Assembly (NCBI RefSeq): GCF_963378095.1
Contig: NZ_OY726397.1
Coordinates: forward strand, 2,604,001-2,668,000
From: Mycolicibacterium sp. MU0053
Lineage (GTDB): Bacteria > Actinomycetota > Actinomycetes > Mycobacteriales > Mycobacteriaceae
Direction: 5' to 3'
Length of the DNA stretch: 64,000 bases
Below the pieces are notes generated by a model. The model saw only the letters and a program-made list of their open reading frames with translations, made no database searches and had not been told where the DNA came from. Of the stretch, positions 27,075-35,944 are shown piece after piece. Numbering within the stretch: position 1 is the first letter of the stretch; each line of letters opens with the position of its first letter. The position numbers were made by a program, and so were the translations under genes.

Positions 27075-29309
27075 TCAAACTCCCTTGCCGACGTCGTAGC
27101 GGTCGGCGTCCATCACCTTGACCCAGGCGTCGACGAAGTCCTGGACGAACTTGTCCCTGGAATCGTCCTCGGCGTAGAACTCGGTCAGCGCCCGCAGCTG
27201 CGAGTTGGAACCAAACAGCAGGTCCACCCGGCTGGCGGTGTATTTCTGCTCGCCGCTGACGAAGTCCTTACCGACGTAGGTCCCGTCGTCGGCCGACGAC
27301 GGCTCCCACTTCAGCCCCATATCGGTGAGGTTGACGAAGTAGTCGTTGGTCAACTGACCCGGCCGGTCGGTGAGCACACCCACCTTGCTGCCGCCGTGGT
27401 TGGCGTCGAGTGCCCGCAGACCACCGACGAGCACCGTCATCTCCGGTGCCGACAGCTTCAGCTGGTTGGCGCGGTCGATGAGCTGGTACTCGGCCGGCAC
27501 GTCCAGGCCCTTGCCCAGGTAGTTGCGGAAGCCGTCGGCCTTGAGCTCCAGGTAGGAGAACGAGTCGGCGTCGGTCTGCTCCTGGGTGGCGTCGCCACGG
27601 CCCGAGGTGAACGGCACCTCGACGGCGTAGCCGGCGGCCTTGGCTGCCTTCTCGACACCGACGTTGCCGGCCAGCACCACCAGGTCGGCGAACGACACGT
27701 CGACGCCGGTGCCGGCCTGGATCTCCTCGAGCGTGCGGATGACCTGGGCCAGTTCCTCGGGCTCGTTGGCCTCCCAGCCCAGCTGCGGTTGCAGCCGGAT
27801 CCGACCACCGTTGGCCCCGCCGCGCATGTCACTGGCGCGGAACGATCCCGCGGCCTTCCATGCCGTCGAAACCAATTGCGACACAGTCAGACCCGAGGAC
27901 GCGATGGCGTTCTTCAGGGTCGCGACATCGCCCTCGGCCAGCGGCTTGCCCGCCGGGGTGATGTCCTGCCACAGCCAGGTCTCCGCCGGCGCCAGCGGTC
28001 CGAGGTAGCGCGAGACCGGTCCCAGGTCGCGGTGCAGCAGCTTGAACCAGGCCTTGGCGTATTCCTCCCGCAGTTCCTCCGGATTGTCCAGCCAACGGCG
28101 GGTGATCTTGCCGTAGATGGGGTCCAACCGCATCGACAGGTCGGTGGTCAGCATCGACGGGTGCGTGCGGCCCTTGAGGTCCGCGGTGGGCACCGAGTTG
28201 GCCCAGCCGTTGTCCTTCGGGCGCCACTGGTAGGCGCCCGCGGGGCTCTTGAACAGCTCCCACTCGTTGCTGTAGAGGATCTCCAGGAAGCTGTTGTCCC
28301 ACTTGGTCGGGGTGTGCGTCCAGGTGACCTCCAGCCCGCTGGCGACCTTGTCATTGGGGTTGCCGGTGTCATTCGGGTTGGTCCAGCCCAGACCCATGTT
28401 CTCCAACGGGGCGGCTTCGGGCTCGGGCCCGAGCACGCTGGCGTCGCCGTTGCCGTGGGTCTTGCCGAAGGTGTGCCCGCCACAGATGAGCGCGGCGGTC
28501 TCGATGTCGTTCATCGCCATCCGGCCGAACGTCTCGCGGATGTCGATCGCCGCGGCCAGCGGATCCGGATTGCCCTCGGGGCCTTCCGGATTGACGTAGA
28601 TCAGGCCCATGTGGGAGGCGGCCAGCGGGTTCTCCAACCGGGTGCGGTCGCCGCCCGTGCCGGCGTACCGCTCCCGGGTGCCCAGCCACTCCGCCTCGGC
28701 GCCCCAGTAGATGTCCTCCTCGGGCTCCCAGACGTCCGGACGGCCGAAGACGAATCCGGCGCTCTTGAAACCCATCTGCTCCTGCGCGCGGTTGCCGGCA
28801 TAGACCAGCAGATCGGACCAGGACAGCTTCTTGCCGTACTTCTTCTTGATCGGCCACAGCAGCCGGCGGGCGTTGTCCAGGCCGACGTTGTCGGGCCAGC
28901 TGTTGGTCGGAGCGAAGCGCTGCTGGCCCCGCCCTGCGCCACCGCGGCCGTCCTGCACCCGATAGGTGCCGGCGGCGTGCCACGACATCCGGACGAACAG
29001 CGGGCCGTAATGCCCGAAGTCGGCCGGCCACCAATCCTGGGCGGTGGTCATCAGCTCGTCGAAATCGCGCTGCAGCTCGTCGAAATCGAGGGTCTGCACC
29101 GCTTCGCGATAGTCGAAGTCCTCGTCATTCGGGTCGATGACGTCGGGGTTCTTCTGCAGGATCTTCAGGTTGACCGCGTTGGGCCACCAGTCCCGGTTGC
29201 TACCGCCCTCGACCGGTCGCCGGATGACCATCGGGCAACCGGCGTTTTCGGCCGGTTCGGTCTGGGCCTCGCCAATGGGCGGCGACTCAACAGCGTGTTC
29301 CTCTGGCAC
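27075..29309 (-). CDS. katG: Catalase-peroxidase KatG (first copy)
   Basis: A 744-residue class I heme peroxidase with catalase activity. The distal pocket is [12 protein letters not shown] (Arg107, Trp110, His111). The Met-Tyr-Trp adduct is available: Trp110, Tyr in [10 protein letters not shown] and Met in FGRMAMND. The proximal His is in [11 protein letters not shown]. Length matches KatG of other mycobacteria (about 740), with both the active N-terminal and the inactive C-terminal peroxidase halves. The GTG start at 29309 follows AAAGGA. The furA gene ends 36 bp upstream, so furA-katG is one operon. In mycobacteria this enzyme detoxifies H2O2 and activates isoniazid. Confidence 0.97.
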   Translation of the reverse strand: MPEEHAVESPPIGEAQTEPAENAGCPMVIRRPVEGGSNRDWWPNAVNLKILQKNPDVIDPNDEDFDYREAVQTLDFDELQRDFDELMTTAQDWWPADFGHYGPLFVRMSWHAAGTYRVQDGRGGAGRGQQRFAPTNSWPDNVGLDNARRLLWPIKKKYGKKLSWSDLLVYAGNRAQEQMGFKSAGFVFGRPDVWEPEEDIYWGAEAEWLGTRERYAGTGGDRTRLENPLAASHMGLIYVNPEGPEGNPDPLAAAIDIRETFGRMAMNDIETAALICGGHTFGKTHGNGDASVLGPEPEAAPLENMGLGWTNPNDTGNPNDKVASGLEVTWTHTPTKWDNSFLEILYSNEWELFKSPAGAYQWRPKDNGWANSVPTADLKGRTHPSMLTTDLSMRLDPIYGKITRRWLDNPEELREEYAKAWFKLLHRDLGPVSRYLGPLAPAETWLWQDITPAGKPLAEGDVATLKNAIASSGLTVSQLVSTAWKAAGSFRASDMRGGANGGRIRLQPQLGWEANEPEELAQVIRTLEEIQAGTGVDVSFADLVVLAGNVGVEKAAKAAGYAVEVPFTSGRGDATQEQTDADSFSYLELKADGFRNYLGKGLDVPAEYQLIDRANQLKLSAPEMTVLVGGLRALDANHGGSKVGVLTDRPGQLTNDYFVNLTDMGLKWEPSSADDGTYVGKDFVSGEQKYTASRVDLLFGSNSQLRALTEFYAEDDSRDKFVQDFVDAWVKVMDADRYDVGKGV

Positions 29310-29345
29310 TGCGTTTCCTTTCGGGAGGGGTGTGACGGGCTGTGA

Positions 29346-29789
29346 TCACGGGTGTGATCCCGACATCTGGATGGCAACGCAGGTGGGGCACAGGCCCCAA
29401 TAGATGACCTCGGCCTCGTCGATCGCGAAGCCGTGATCCTCGGCGGCGGTCAGGCAGGGGGTGTCGCCGACAGCGCAGTCGACATCGGCGATGTCGCCGC
29501 ACGACCGGCACACGATGTGGTGGTGGTTGTCGCCGACGCGAGCCTCGTAGCGCGCGACCGATCCCGAGGGCTGAATCCGACGCAGCAGGCCGACGGCGGT
29601 CAGGGCGTTCAAGGAGTCGTACACGGTCTGGTGGGACACCTCGGGCAGGGACGCCCGGACCGCACGGATGACGGTGTCGGTATCGGCGTGCGCGTGCGCG
29701 TGCACCGCACCCAAGACCGCAACCCGGGGGCGTGTCACCCGCAATTCGGCGGCACGCAGCTGAGCTGCGTACTCGGCTGCCGAGGTCAT
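29346..29789 (-). CDS. furA: FurA, ferric-uptake-family peroxide regulator (first copy)
   Basis: A 147-residue Fur-family repressor. The winged helix has RVTRPRVAVL and SHQTVYDSLNAL; the metal sites are the NHHHIVC motif and cysteine pairs in CRSCG and GLCPTC. From memory it follows mycobacterial FurA closely, ending in SGSHP. FurA represses the furA-katG operon until peroxide oxidises it. ATG at 29789 is chosen by homology; a GTG two codons earlier is possible. The promoter predicted at 29789-29825 would start transcription at or next to the start codon, making it leaderless as in M. tuberculosis. Confidence 0.93.
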   Translation of the reverse strand: MTSAAEYAAQLRAAELRVTRPRVAVLGAVHAHAHADTDTVIRAVRASLPEVSHQTVYDSLNALTAVGLLRRIQPSGSVARYEARVGDNHHHIVCRSCGDIADVDCAVGDTPCLTAAEDHGFAIDEAEVIYWGLCPTCVAIQMSGSHP

Positions 29790-29825
29790 ACCCACATGCT
29801 TACGCGCTTTTCTGGAATCGGTCAA
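29789..29825 (-). promoter_or_regulatory. furA-katG promoter (leaderless)
   Basis: On the minus strand a TTGACC -35 (29825-29820) and TAAGCA -10 (29802-29797) are separated by 17 bp, placing the start site at about 29790, next to the furA ATG. The AT-richer spacer (GATTCCAGAAAAGCG) is where FurA binds in other mycobacteria. The distance from -35 to ATG is 36 bp, the same as at the second furA (47195-47231). Confidence 0.55.
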
Positions 29826-29884
29826 GAGAAATCGGGGCGGTCGCGGATCGCGTCGGACGTGCGGCGCGGGTCGACTAGCGTGCC

Positions 29885-30859
29885 TTGTTTGTGCAGACAT
29901 TGATCGATCTCGACCGGGCGCGGGTGTTCGCGATCCCGTTGCACGACGACGCCGGCGTGCGGGAGGGGATGCTCATCGAGGGGCCGCAGGGCTGGGGGGA
30001 GTTCAGCCCGAGCGCCTCGGCCACGCCGGCCGAACTCACCCGGTGGCTGACCGCCGCGACCGAACCGGGCACCGTGGGCTGGCCCGACGCGGTCCGCGGC
30101 CGTGTCCCGGTGGCCGCGACCGTGCCGGCAGTCGACGCCGAGCGGGCACGTCGGATCGTGACCGTCGGTGGATGTCGCACCGCGGAGGTTGCGGTGGTCG
30201 GCGACGGCCCGTCCCGAGACGGCGACCTCGCCCGCGTGGCGGCGGTCCGCGCCGCCCTCGGACCGGCCGGCGCGCTGCGCTGCCATGTCGCCGCGACGTG
30301 GGACGTGGCGACCGCCGCAGCCGTGATCACCGAACTGGCCGAGGCGGCCGGGGGTCTGGAGTTCGTGGTGCAGCCGTGTGCGTCGCTGGCCGAGCTGGTC
30401 GAGTTGCGCCGGCGGGTGGACGTGCCGATCGGCATCGATGTGGCGAAGTACTACGGGCCGGGCCGGCTCGCCGATTCGCTGGTCGACGCCGCCGACGTCG
30501 CGGTGCTGGACTGTGGCCCGCTCGGGGGCGTGCGGCGGGCACTGCGGGTGGCCGAATCGGTGGGGCTGCCGTGCGCGGTCACCTCGACCGCGGCGAGCAC
30601 CATCGGGTTGGGCTCGGCGGTCGCGCTGGCCGCCGCGCTGCCGGACTCGGTGTACGCGTGCGGTCTCGGTGAGCGCATGTTGTTGGCCGGCGACCTGGTC
30701 GGCGGGTCGCGGTCGTTGACCGCCGTCGACGGCTACCTGCCGGCCGCGCCGATGCCGCCGGGGCCCGCTCCCGATTTGCTGGACCGCTATGCGGTCACCG
30801 ACCCGCAGCGCCTCCGGTGGTGGCGCGACCGGCTGCAGACCGCGCAGCTGCTCGGCTGA
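29885..30859 (+). CDS. MenC-like enolase-superfamily protein, probably non-catalytic
   Basis: About 324 residues, resembling o-succinylbenzoate synthase (MenC), the dehydratase of menaquinone synthesis. EGPQGWGEF, RVPVAATVPAV, LVELRRRVDVPIG and ACGLG all fit that family. The catalytic set is mostly gone: the KxK lysines become TAEVAV (101-103), the first metal Asp becomes His134, the LEQP Glu becomes Val162, and the last catalytic Lys becomes Asp209; one Asp (185) is retained. It is unlikely to catalyse the MenC reaction. The start is uncertain: TTG at 29885, GTG at 29891 or TTG at 29900. It is divergent from furA and upstream of tpx. Confidence 0.78.
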   Translation: MFVQTLIDLDRARVFAIPLHDDAGVREGMLIEGPQGWGEFSPSASATPAELTRWLTAATEPGTVGWPDAVRGRVPVAATVPAVDAERARRIVTVGGCRTAEVAVVGDGPSRDGDLARVAAVRAALGPAGALRCHVAATWDVATAAAVITELAEAAGGLEFVVQPCASLAELVELRRRVDVPIGIDVAKYYGPGRLADSLVDAADVAVLDCGPLGGVRRALRVAESVGLPCAVTSTAASTIGLGSAVALAAALPDSVYACGLGERMLLAGDLVGGSRSLTAVDGYLPAAPMPPGPAPDLLDRYAVTDPQRLRWWRDRLQTAQLLG

Positions 30860-30933
30860 CCGATGCGCCCGCCGACCTGCGCTTGCACGGCCCTGGGCGC
30901 AGCCGGCGCCGGCGCACTTGGCAGACTGGGCGG

Positions 30934-31428
30934 ATGGCACAAATAACATTGCGTGGAAACCCCATCAACACAGTCGGCGATCTGCCTGCCGTCGGAGCCT
31001 CGGCACCGGCCTTCAACCTGGTCGGGACCGACCTCGGCGCCGTCAGCGCTGAGCAGTTCAGCGGGAAACCCGTGCTGCTCAACATTTTTCCGTCGGTCGA
31101 CACCCCGGTGTGCGCGGCCAGCGTGCGGTCCTTCAACGAGCGCGCGGCCGGCGGCGGCGTGTCGGTGCTGTGCGTCTCCAAGGATCTGCCGTTCGCGCAG
31201 AAGCGGTTCTGCGGCGCGGAGGGCATCGAGAATGTCACCACGGCCTCGGCCTTCCGCGATAGCTTCGGTGAGGACTTCGGCATCACCATCGCCGACGGCC
31301 CCATGGCCGGCCTGCTGGCCCGCGCCGTCGTCGTGATCGGTGCGGACGGCAAGGTGGCCTACACCGAACTGGTCCCCGAGATCGGCACCGAGCCCGACTA
31401 CGACGCCGCGTTGGCCGCCCTGAAGTAG
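30934..31428 (+). CDS. tpx: Thiol peroxidase Tpx
   Basis: A 164-residue atypical 2-Cys peroxiredoxin. The peroxidatic Cys60 is in SVDTPVC and the resolving Cys93 is in KRFCGAEG; Cys80 is also retained. From memory it is close to M. tuberculosis Tpx (Rv1932), which reduces H2O2 and alkyl hydroperoxides with thioredoxin in the cytoplasm. ATG at 30934 starts the conserved MAQITLRGN region; the frame is open upstream but that part is not conserved. It is 74 bp downstream of the MenC-like gene and has a strong terminator at 31454-31513. It adds to the peroxide defence of the nearby furA-katG. Confidence 0.95.
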   Translation: MAQITLRGNPINTVGDLPAVGASAPAFNLVGTDLGAVSAEQFSGKPVLLNIFPSVDTPVCAASVRSFNERAAGGGVSVLCVSKDLPFAQKRFCGAEGIENVTTASAFRDSFGEDFGITIADGPMAGLLARAVVVIGADGKVAYTELVPEIGTEPDYDAALAALK

Positions 31429-31453
31429 GCAGCACCGCCGCAACACCTGAAAT

Positions 31454-31513
31454 ACGGGCGCTCGCACCGGCGTCGGCATCGCGCCGACCCCGAGGCGAGC
31501 GCCCGTGCTTTTT
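31454..31513 (+). terminator. tpx rho-independent terminator
   Basis: A perfect 12-bp stem (ACGGGCGCTCGC with GCGAGCGCCCGT) encloses a 29-nt inner region that itself can pair (GTCGGC with GCCGAC). It is followed by TGCTTTTT, a genuine T-tract, so it is one of the more canonical terminators in this window. Confidence 0.85.
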
Positions 31514-31643
31514 CGGCGCAGTGTCACCGTAGGGTCACGGTCGGGTATCTCATTGGCGTTGTGCCGTCGTGCAATTGGGCGATGACCGGCCGCTCCCTGT
31601 ACAAGTGAGGGAGGAATGACGGTCGAAGAGAATTGAAAAAGCG

Positions 31644-32201
31644 ATGAAACGCATCTGCGCCCTTGTGTTAGGTGTGGTCGTGGCGTTGGCCGGGGGAATG
31701 ATGGCGCCCGGGCTGGCATCCGCCAGGCCCGCGGCCAATCAACAGGCCATCGACTACGTGCTCAAACGCGCCCTGACGCAACGCGGCGTGCCGTATACCT
31801 ACGGCGGCGGTGACGCGTCCGGGCCCAGCCTCGGTGTCGAACCCACCGTGACGACCGCCGAGGCCGACCCTCTCATCAGTGCCTTCGGGACCACGCCGGT
31901 GGTGGTGGAACCCAAGCCGCGGGTCGCCGGATTCGATGCCTCGGGCCTGATCGTCTACTCGTTCGCCGGCGTCGGGATCAAGCTGCCCCGCTCCTCCGGC
32001 GAGCAATACAAGGTCGGCCGCAAGATCCCGCCGTCGCTGGCGCTGCCCGGGGATCTGATCTTCTACGGTCCCGAGGGGACCCAGAGCGTGGCGCTGTTCC
32101 TCGGCAACGGTCAGATGCTCGAGGCGACCACGCCCGCCGTCACGGTCTCGCCGGTACGCACCAACAACATGGCCCCCTACCTGTCGCGCATCATCGAGTG
32201 A
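31644..32201 (+). CDS. ripD: RipD-like NlpC/P60 protein without the catalytic cysteine
   Basis: A 185-residue secreted NlpC/P60-type domain. The signal peptide covers about residues 1-28. The catalytic block normally reads D-C-S-G; here it is GFDASGLI with Ala99 in place of Cys, and the usual His is Ser148 in SVALFLG. That matches RipD, which binds peptidoglycan but does not cleave it. Other shared parts are RGVPYTYGG, KLPRSSGEQYKVG and GDLIFYGPEGTQ. It lacks the PVQQAP-type repeat tail that I recall in Rv1566c. It is monocistronic between tpx and the next membrane gene. Confidence 0.85.
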   Translation: MKRICALVLGVVVALAGGMMAPGLASARPAANQQAIDYVLKRALTQRGVPYTYGGGDASGPSLGVEPTVTTAEADPLISAFGTTPVVVEPKPRVAGFDASGLIVYSFAGVGIKLPRSSGEQYKVGRKIPPSLALPGDLIFYGPEGTQSVALFLGNGQMLEATTPAVTVSPVRTNNMAPYLSRIIE

Positions 32202-32258
32202 ATCCGGCCGGGGTGGCGGTGCCGTCGCGGCAACGGTAAGCCCCTAGACTGACGTGCC

Positions 32259-33041
32259 GTGGGCACTTTGATCGCATTCGCGCCATGGATCGTCTACTGG
32301 ATTCTGGTGGGCAACGTCCCGTTTCACACCGCGGTGCTGATCGCGCTGGCGGTCGCCATCGGCGCGTTCGTCGTCGGACGGGCCACCGGGGGACCGGGGC
32401 GCTCGCTCGAAATCGGGGCCGTCGCAACGTTTGTCGTCCTGACCATCCTGACGTTCCTGCTGACTCAGGACTTCATGGAGCGCTGGATGCAGCCGCTCAG
32501 CAACGCCGGCATCTTCCTGGTGGCGCTGGGCGGAGTGGTCGCGGGCAGGCCGTTCGTCCGAGAGTTCGCCGAGGTCGGTCAGCCGCCCGGCATCGTCGAA
32601 AGCGATCTGTTCAAACGGATCACCGCCGTGCTGACCTGGATCTGGGTCGCGGCGTTCGCCGGTATGACGGTGTCCTCGGCGATTCCACCGATCGTGCAGG
32701 GTGACGCCACCATCCTGGACACCCGGACGCCGCTGTCATTCGTCTGTTACTGGGCAATTCCGGTATCGCTATTGGGACTGGCCGCACTGGCCTCCCGGTA
32801 CCTGCCGGAGAAGATGATGGCGGGCATCAATGACGTGGAACGCAAGACGACGTTCGTGGCCTACAGCGAGGCGGCCATCGACGAGTTGTACTACCTGGCC
32901 CAGCAACACGTGGAACGCGAGGTCGGGCCCGAGCACGAGCCCTACAACATCAAGGTCGGCGGCAGCGGATCGGTGTTGACCGGCGACGAGAGCCGCACCT
33001 CCTGGCCCGCGACCTACAAGGTCCGCGAACGCCGACGGTAG
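32259..33041 (+). CDS. Multi-pass membrane protein of unknown function
   Basis: A 260-residue protein with about six transmembrane segments up to residue 185, including VLIALAVAIGAFVVG and TFVVLTILTFLL. A hydrophilic cytoplasmic tail of about 70 residues follows (AIDELYYLAQQHVEREVG). I do not recognise the family with confidence. GTG at 32259 is the start given by the frame, with weak ribosome signals. It ends 10 bp before the convergent tenA stop and follows the RipD-like gene by 57 bp, so the two may share a transcript. Confidence 0.65.
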   Translation: MGTLIAFAPWIVYWILVGNVPFHTAVLIALAVAIGAFVVGRATGGPGRSLEIGAVATFVVLTILTFLLTQDFMERWMQPLSNAGIFLVALGGVVAGRPFVREFAEVGQPPGIVESDLFKRITAVLTWIWVAAFAGMTVSSAIPPIVQGDATILDTRTPLSFVCYWAIPVSLLGLAALASRYLPEKMMAGINDVERKTTFVAYSEAAIDELYYLAQQHVEREVGPEHEPYNIKVGGSGSVLTGDESRTSWPATYKVRERRR

Positions 33042-33051
33042 GCCGGCCGGC

Positions 33052-33753
33052 TCAGACCGGCCAGGTCTCCTGGCGGTAGCCGGCGTCGAAGAACATCCAT
33101 TCGTAGCGGGACGTGGTGCGGAAATGTGCCCGCGCGACGGCCTCGTCGGCCGCGGTGAGGTGGCGCCCGACCCGGTCGGTCAGATCGAGTACTTCGGCGA
33201 CCGAGGCATTGAACTCGTCGCCGCCGTAGGTATTGATCCAGAGCTGATAGCGCGGATCGGGCGAGCCCCGGTGCAGGAGTTCGGCGCCGACCCGGGCGTA
33301 GATCCAGTAACACGGCAGCACCGCGGCCAGGCCGTCGACGAAGCTGCCGCCGTATGCGGTGGCCAGCAGATAGCTGGTATAGGCCGCCGTGGTCGGTGCG
33401 ACCGCAACGGCGGCCAGGGCGGCCGGGTCGATGCCGAGTTGGGGCAGCAGTTCACCGTGCAACTGCAGTTCGACGTCGAACACGTCCGCGGAATGCCGGG
33501 CGAACATCGCGGTGTCGGCCAATGTCGGGGCCTTGGCCGACACGATCGACAGCGCGCGGGAGTAGTCCCGCAGGTAATGCATGTCCTGAATGACATAGTG
33601 CGCGAACGCATCCGGAGCCAGCGTCCCGTCGGTCAACCCGGTGACGAACGGATGCTCGAGAATCGCCGCGAACTGGGTGTCGTTGATGTCGGCCCACAGT
33701 CGTGCGGAAAAAGATTCGGGGTCTCGGGTGTCGTGCGGCCGTAGTTGGGTCAC
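33052..33753 (-). CDS. tenA: TenA-family thiaminase II
   Basis: A 233-residue all-helical TenA protein. The pyrimidine-binding Asp57 is in VIQDMHYL, the nucleophile Cys148 in PCYWIYA, and the end carries the conserved YEWMFFDAGYRQETWPV segment. TenA hydrolyses damaged aminopyrimidines to salvage the HMP moiety of thiamine. Only 50 bp separate its start from the divergent 33804 gene, and no TPP-riboswitch structure was seen there. It is not near other thiamine genes here, so its role in salvage is from the family. Confidence 0.9.
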   Translation of the reverse strand: MTQLRPHDTRDPESFSARLWADINDTQFAAILEHPFVTGLTDGTLAPDAFAHYVIQDMHYLRDYSRALSIVSAKAPTLADTAMFARHSADVFDVELQLHGELLPQLGIDPAALAAVAVAPTTAAYTSYLLATAYGGSFVDGLAAVLPCYWIYARVGAELLHRGSPDPRYQLWINTYGGDEFNASVAEVLDLTDRVGRHLTAADEAVARAHFRTTSRYEWMFFDAGYRQETWPV

Positions 33754-33803
33754 CTCCGCAACCTACCGTGGCCCCTCGTGCGGCCATCGCTACCCTGGAG
33801 CGA

Positions 33804-34379
33804 GTGGATCCACGAGACTTGCGCATAGGAGACGCCGACCGCGAGCACATAGCCGCACTGCTGCAGCGCGCGGTGGGCCAGGGAATGCTCACCCTTGACG
33901 AATTCAGTGACCGCATGGACGCCGCCATGGCCGCCCGCACCCGAGGAGAACTCGACGCCGTCGTGGCCGACCTGCCCGGCACCCGGCCGGCCGAGCAGAC
34001 CGCGGCCGCACCGTTGCACGCCACGATGTCCTCGATCAAACGGTCGGGTACCTGGCTGGTGCCGGAACTGGTCACGGTCCGGAGCCGATTGTCCTCGGTG
34101 GGTCTGGATTTCACCCAGGCCGACATCCGTACCCCGGTCGTCACGATCGAGTTCGACGACATCTGCAGCACCATCGACATCGTCGTGCCCGAGGATTTCA
34201 CGGCCGATGTCAGCGCATTGCGGTGTACGGGCAGCAGCGCGAACTCCAAGGTGCCCGCGGGCCCGCCGGCGGGCCGGGTCCACCTGGTGGTGCGGGGAAA
34301 GCTGCGGTTCAGCGAGCTGACGGTCAAGCAACCGTTCGGCACCCGGGTCCGGAAATGGTTGGGCACTGAAGGCCGCTAG
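33804..34379 (+). CDS. DUF1707 (SHOCT-like) envelope protein
   Basis: A 191-residue protein. Residues 1-60 are a DUF1707 domain (DLRIGDADREHIAALLQRAVGQGMLTLDEFSDRMDAAMAAR is the stretch, given by landmarks), common in actinobacterial envelope-stress proteins. The C-terminal 90 residues form a beta-rich domain like the LiaF/DUF2154 cell-wall-active family (VTIEFDDICSTIDIVVPEDF). There is no transmembrane segment. GTG at 33804 has GGAG 3 bp upstream; the frame stays open to 33702. It ends in a 4-bp overlap with the convergent fadD gene. Function unknown. Confidence 0.78.
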   Translation: MDPRDLRIGDADREHIAALLQRAVGQGMLTLDEFSDRMDAAMAARTRGELDAVVADLPGTRPAEQTAAAPLHATMSSIKRSGTWLVPELVTVRSRLSSVGLDFTQADIRTPVVTIEFDDICSTIDIVVPEDFTADVSALRCTGSSANSKVPAGPPAGRVHLVVRGKLRFSELTVKQPFGTRVRKWLGTEGR

Positions 34380-35944
34380 GGTCCGACATCCGCAGTGCGC
34401 TGAATCACCCACCGTCGCAACGTTTTCCGGTCCAGTTTGCCGCTGGCGAGGGTGGGGATCTGATCGGCGGTCGCCAGCAGCCATCGGGTGGGGACCTTGT
34501 AACCGGACAACTGCTCGCGCGCCTGCGCGGCCACCGAGTCCAGCTCGATCGTGTCCGCGCTCGGAACCACCACGGCGCACACCTGCTCGCCGCGCTCGGC
34601 ATCGTCGATTCCGACGACCACGCACTGCGCCACCTCGTCGAACTGCGCGATGACGGCCTCCACCTCCAACGGCGAGACATTCGCGCCGGCGGACTTGATC
34701 AGTTCGCTGCTGCGGCCCACGTAGAACAGCCGCGGATCGCCCGCCCGGCGGTACACCCGGTCACCGGTGTGGTACCAGCCGTCGGCGTCGAAGGTGTCGC
34801 ACCGCTCGCGCTTGTTGTAGCCGGCCATCACGCCGATCCCGCGCACCAACAACTCTCCGACGCTGCCGTCGGGGACGGTGCCGCCGTCGTCATCGACGAT
34901 GTCGATCTCGGTGTAGGCGAAACCGCCTGCGGTCTCCGACATCGTGCGGTGGATCGGGAACCCGTCCGGCACGTCGGTCATCGCGATGTCGACCGGCCCG
35001 TCGCGCAGCATCGGGGCGCTGCGCAGGTCGCGGTCGGCGAAACTCGGATGCTCCCGCAACCGCTGGGTGAAGGCCGGCCAGCCGACGATTCCGGTGGCGC
35101 GCTCCCGTTCGACGAGATCGAGGGCGGCGCCGGCCTCGAGACGTGCCAGCACCAGCAGCGTGATCGATTCGTGCAGGGCGCCCATCGCGGCCAACACGCC
35201 GCCGATCCAGAAGAACGGCATGGCGCACAGGATCCGGGGGGCACCGGGCTGCCGGGTGATCGAGCGGATCGCGCCCGGCCACGTCGAGGTCTGCCGCACG
35301 AGGGTGCCGTGGGTGTGCACCACGCCCTTGGGATCGGCCGTCGAGCCGGAGGTGTACACCATGATCGCCGGATCCGCGGGGAACACCTCCGCCTCCACCG
35401 CCGTCAAGATCCGCTGCGGGACAGCGGCTGTCGTTGGGGCGGGCCACGGCGTCGCCCAGCTCCGGTCGGCGCCGTCGGTGACCACGATGGACCGCAGATA
35501 CGGCGCGGTTGCCAACGCGAGGTGGCCCTGCTGCTGCTCGGCCAGCCCCGGCAGCGCCGCCTCCAGCCGGTCGGGCACGTCCAGGCTCAGCACCCGCGCC
35601 GGGGCGATCAGCATCGCGATGTCGGCCAGCCGCAGCACCTTGGCGATCTCGGCGGGGGTGTACAGCGTGCTCAATGGCACCACCAACGCGCCGATGCGGG
35701 CGGCCGCCAGCCACCAGATCGCCCAGTCGACGCCGTTGGGGAAGAACAGTCCGACTCGGGTGCCCTTCCCGACGCCACGCGCGAGCAGCCAGCGCGCGGC
35801 GTCGGCGGAGCGTTGGTCGGCCCCCTGATAGGTCAGCCGATCCTCGGTCGTCACCAGATAGGTGTCCGCGCCGAAGTCGCGGGTACTGCGCTGCAGCAGC
35901 GCCGGAATGGTCAGCGGCGCAGTGGTGTCCGGGTCGGTACTCAC
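34376..35944 (-). CDS. Acyl-CoA synthetase (FadD/AMP-binding family)
   Basis: A 522-residue adenylate-forming enzyme. The P-loop is VYTSGSTADPKGVVHTHG, the A5 region is MSETAGGF, the A7 region is GWYHTGDR and the catalytic Lys is in TLASGKLDRK. Such ligases activate carboxylic acids to acyl-CoA through an acyl-AMP; the substrate is unknown. The start overlaps the enoyl-CoA hydratase stop: GTG at 35944 gives a 4-bp overlap and is chosen over the GTG four codons earlier. The two genes form a small beta-oxidation-type pair (activation and hydration). Confidence 0.87.
   Translation of the reverse strand: MSTDPDTTAPLTIPALLQRSTRDFGADTYLVTTEDRLTYQGADQRSADAARWLLARGVGKGTRVGLFFPNGVDWAIWWLAAARIGALVVPLSTLYTPAEIAKVLRLADIAMLIAPARVLSLDVPDRLEAALPGLAEQQQGHLALATAPYLRSIVVTDGADRSWATPWPAPTTAAVPQRILTAVEAEVFPADPAIMVYTSGSTADPKGVVHTHGTLVRQTSTWPGAIRSITRQPGAPRILCAMPFFWIGGVLAAMGALHESITLLVLARLEAGAALDLVERERATGIVGWPAFTQRLREHPSFADRDLRSAPMLRDGPVDIAMTDVPDGFPIHRTMSETAGGFAYTEIDIVDDDGGTVPDGSVGELLVRGIGVMAGYNKRERCDTFDADGWYHTGDRVYRRAGDPRLFYVGRSSELIKSAGANVSPLEVEAVIAQFDEVAQCVVVGIDDAERGEQVCAVVVPSADTIELDSVAAQAREQLSGYKVPTRWLLATADQIPTLASGKLDRKTLRRWVIQRTADVGP

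Noticed and set aside
27396..29345. A 649-codon open frame on the plus strand
   Set aside because: Antisense to katG; the composition is rich in Gly, Arg, Val and Gln with no domain.
33754..33803. A TPP riboswitch before tenA
   Set aside because: The divergent gap is only 50 bp and holds none of the conserved helices.
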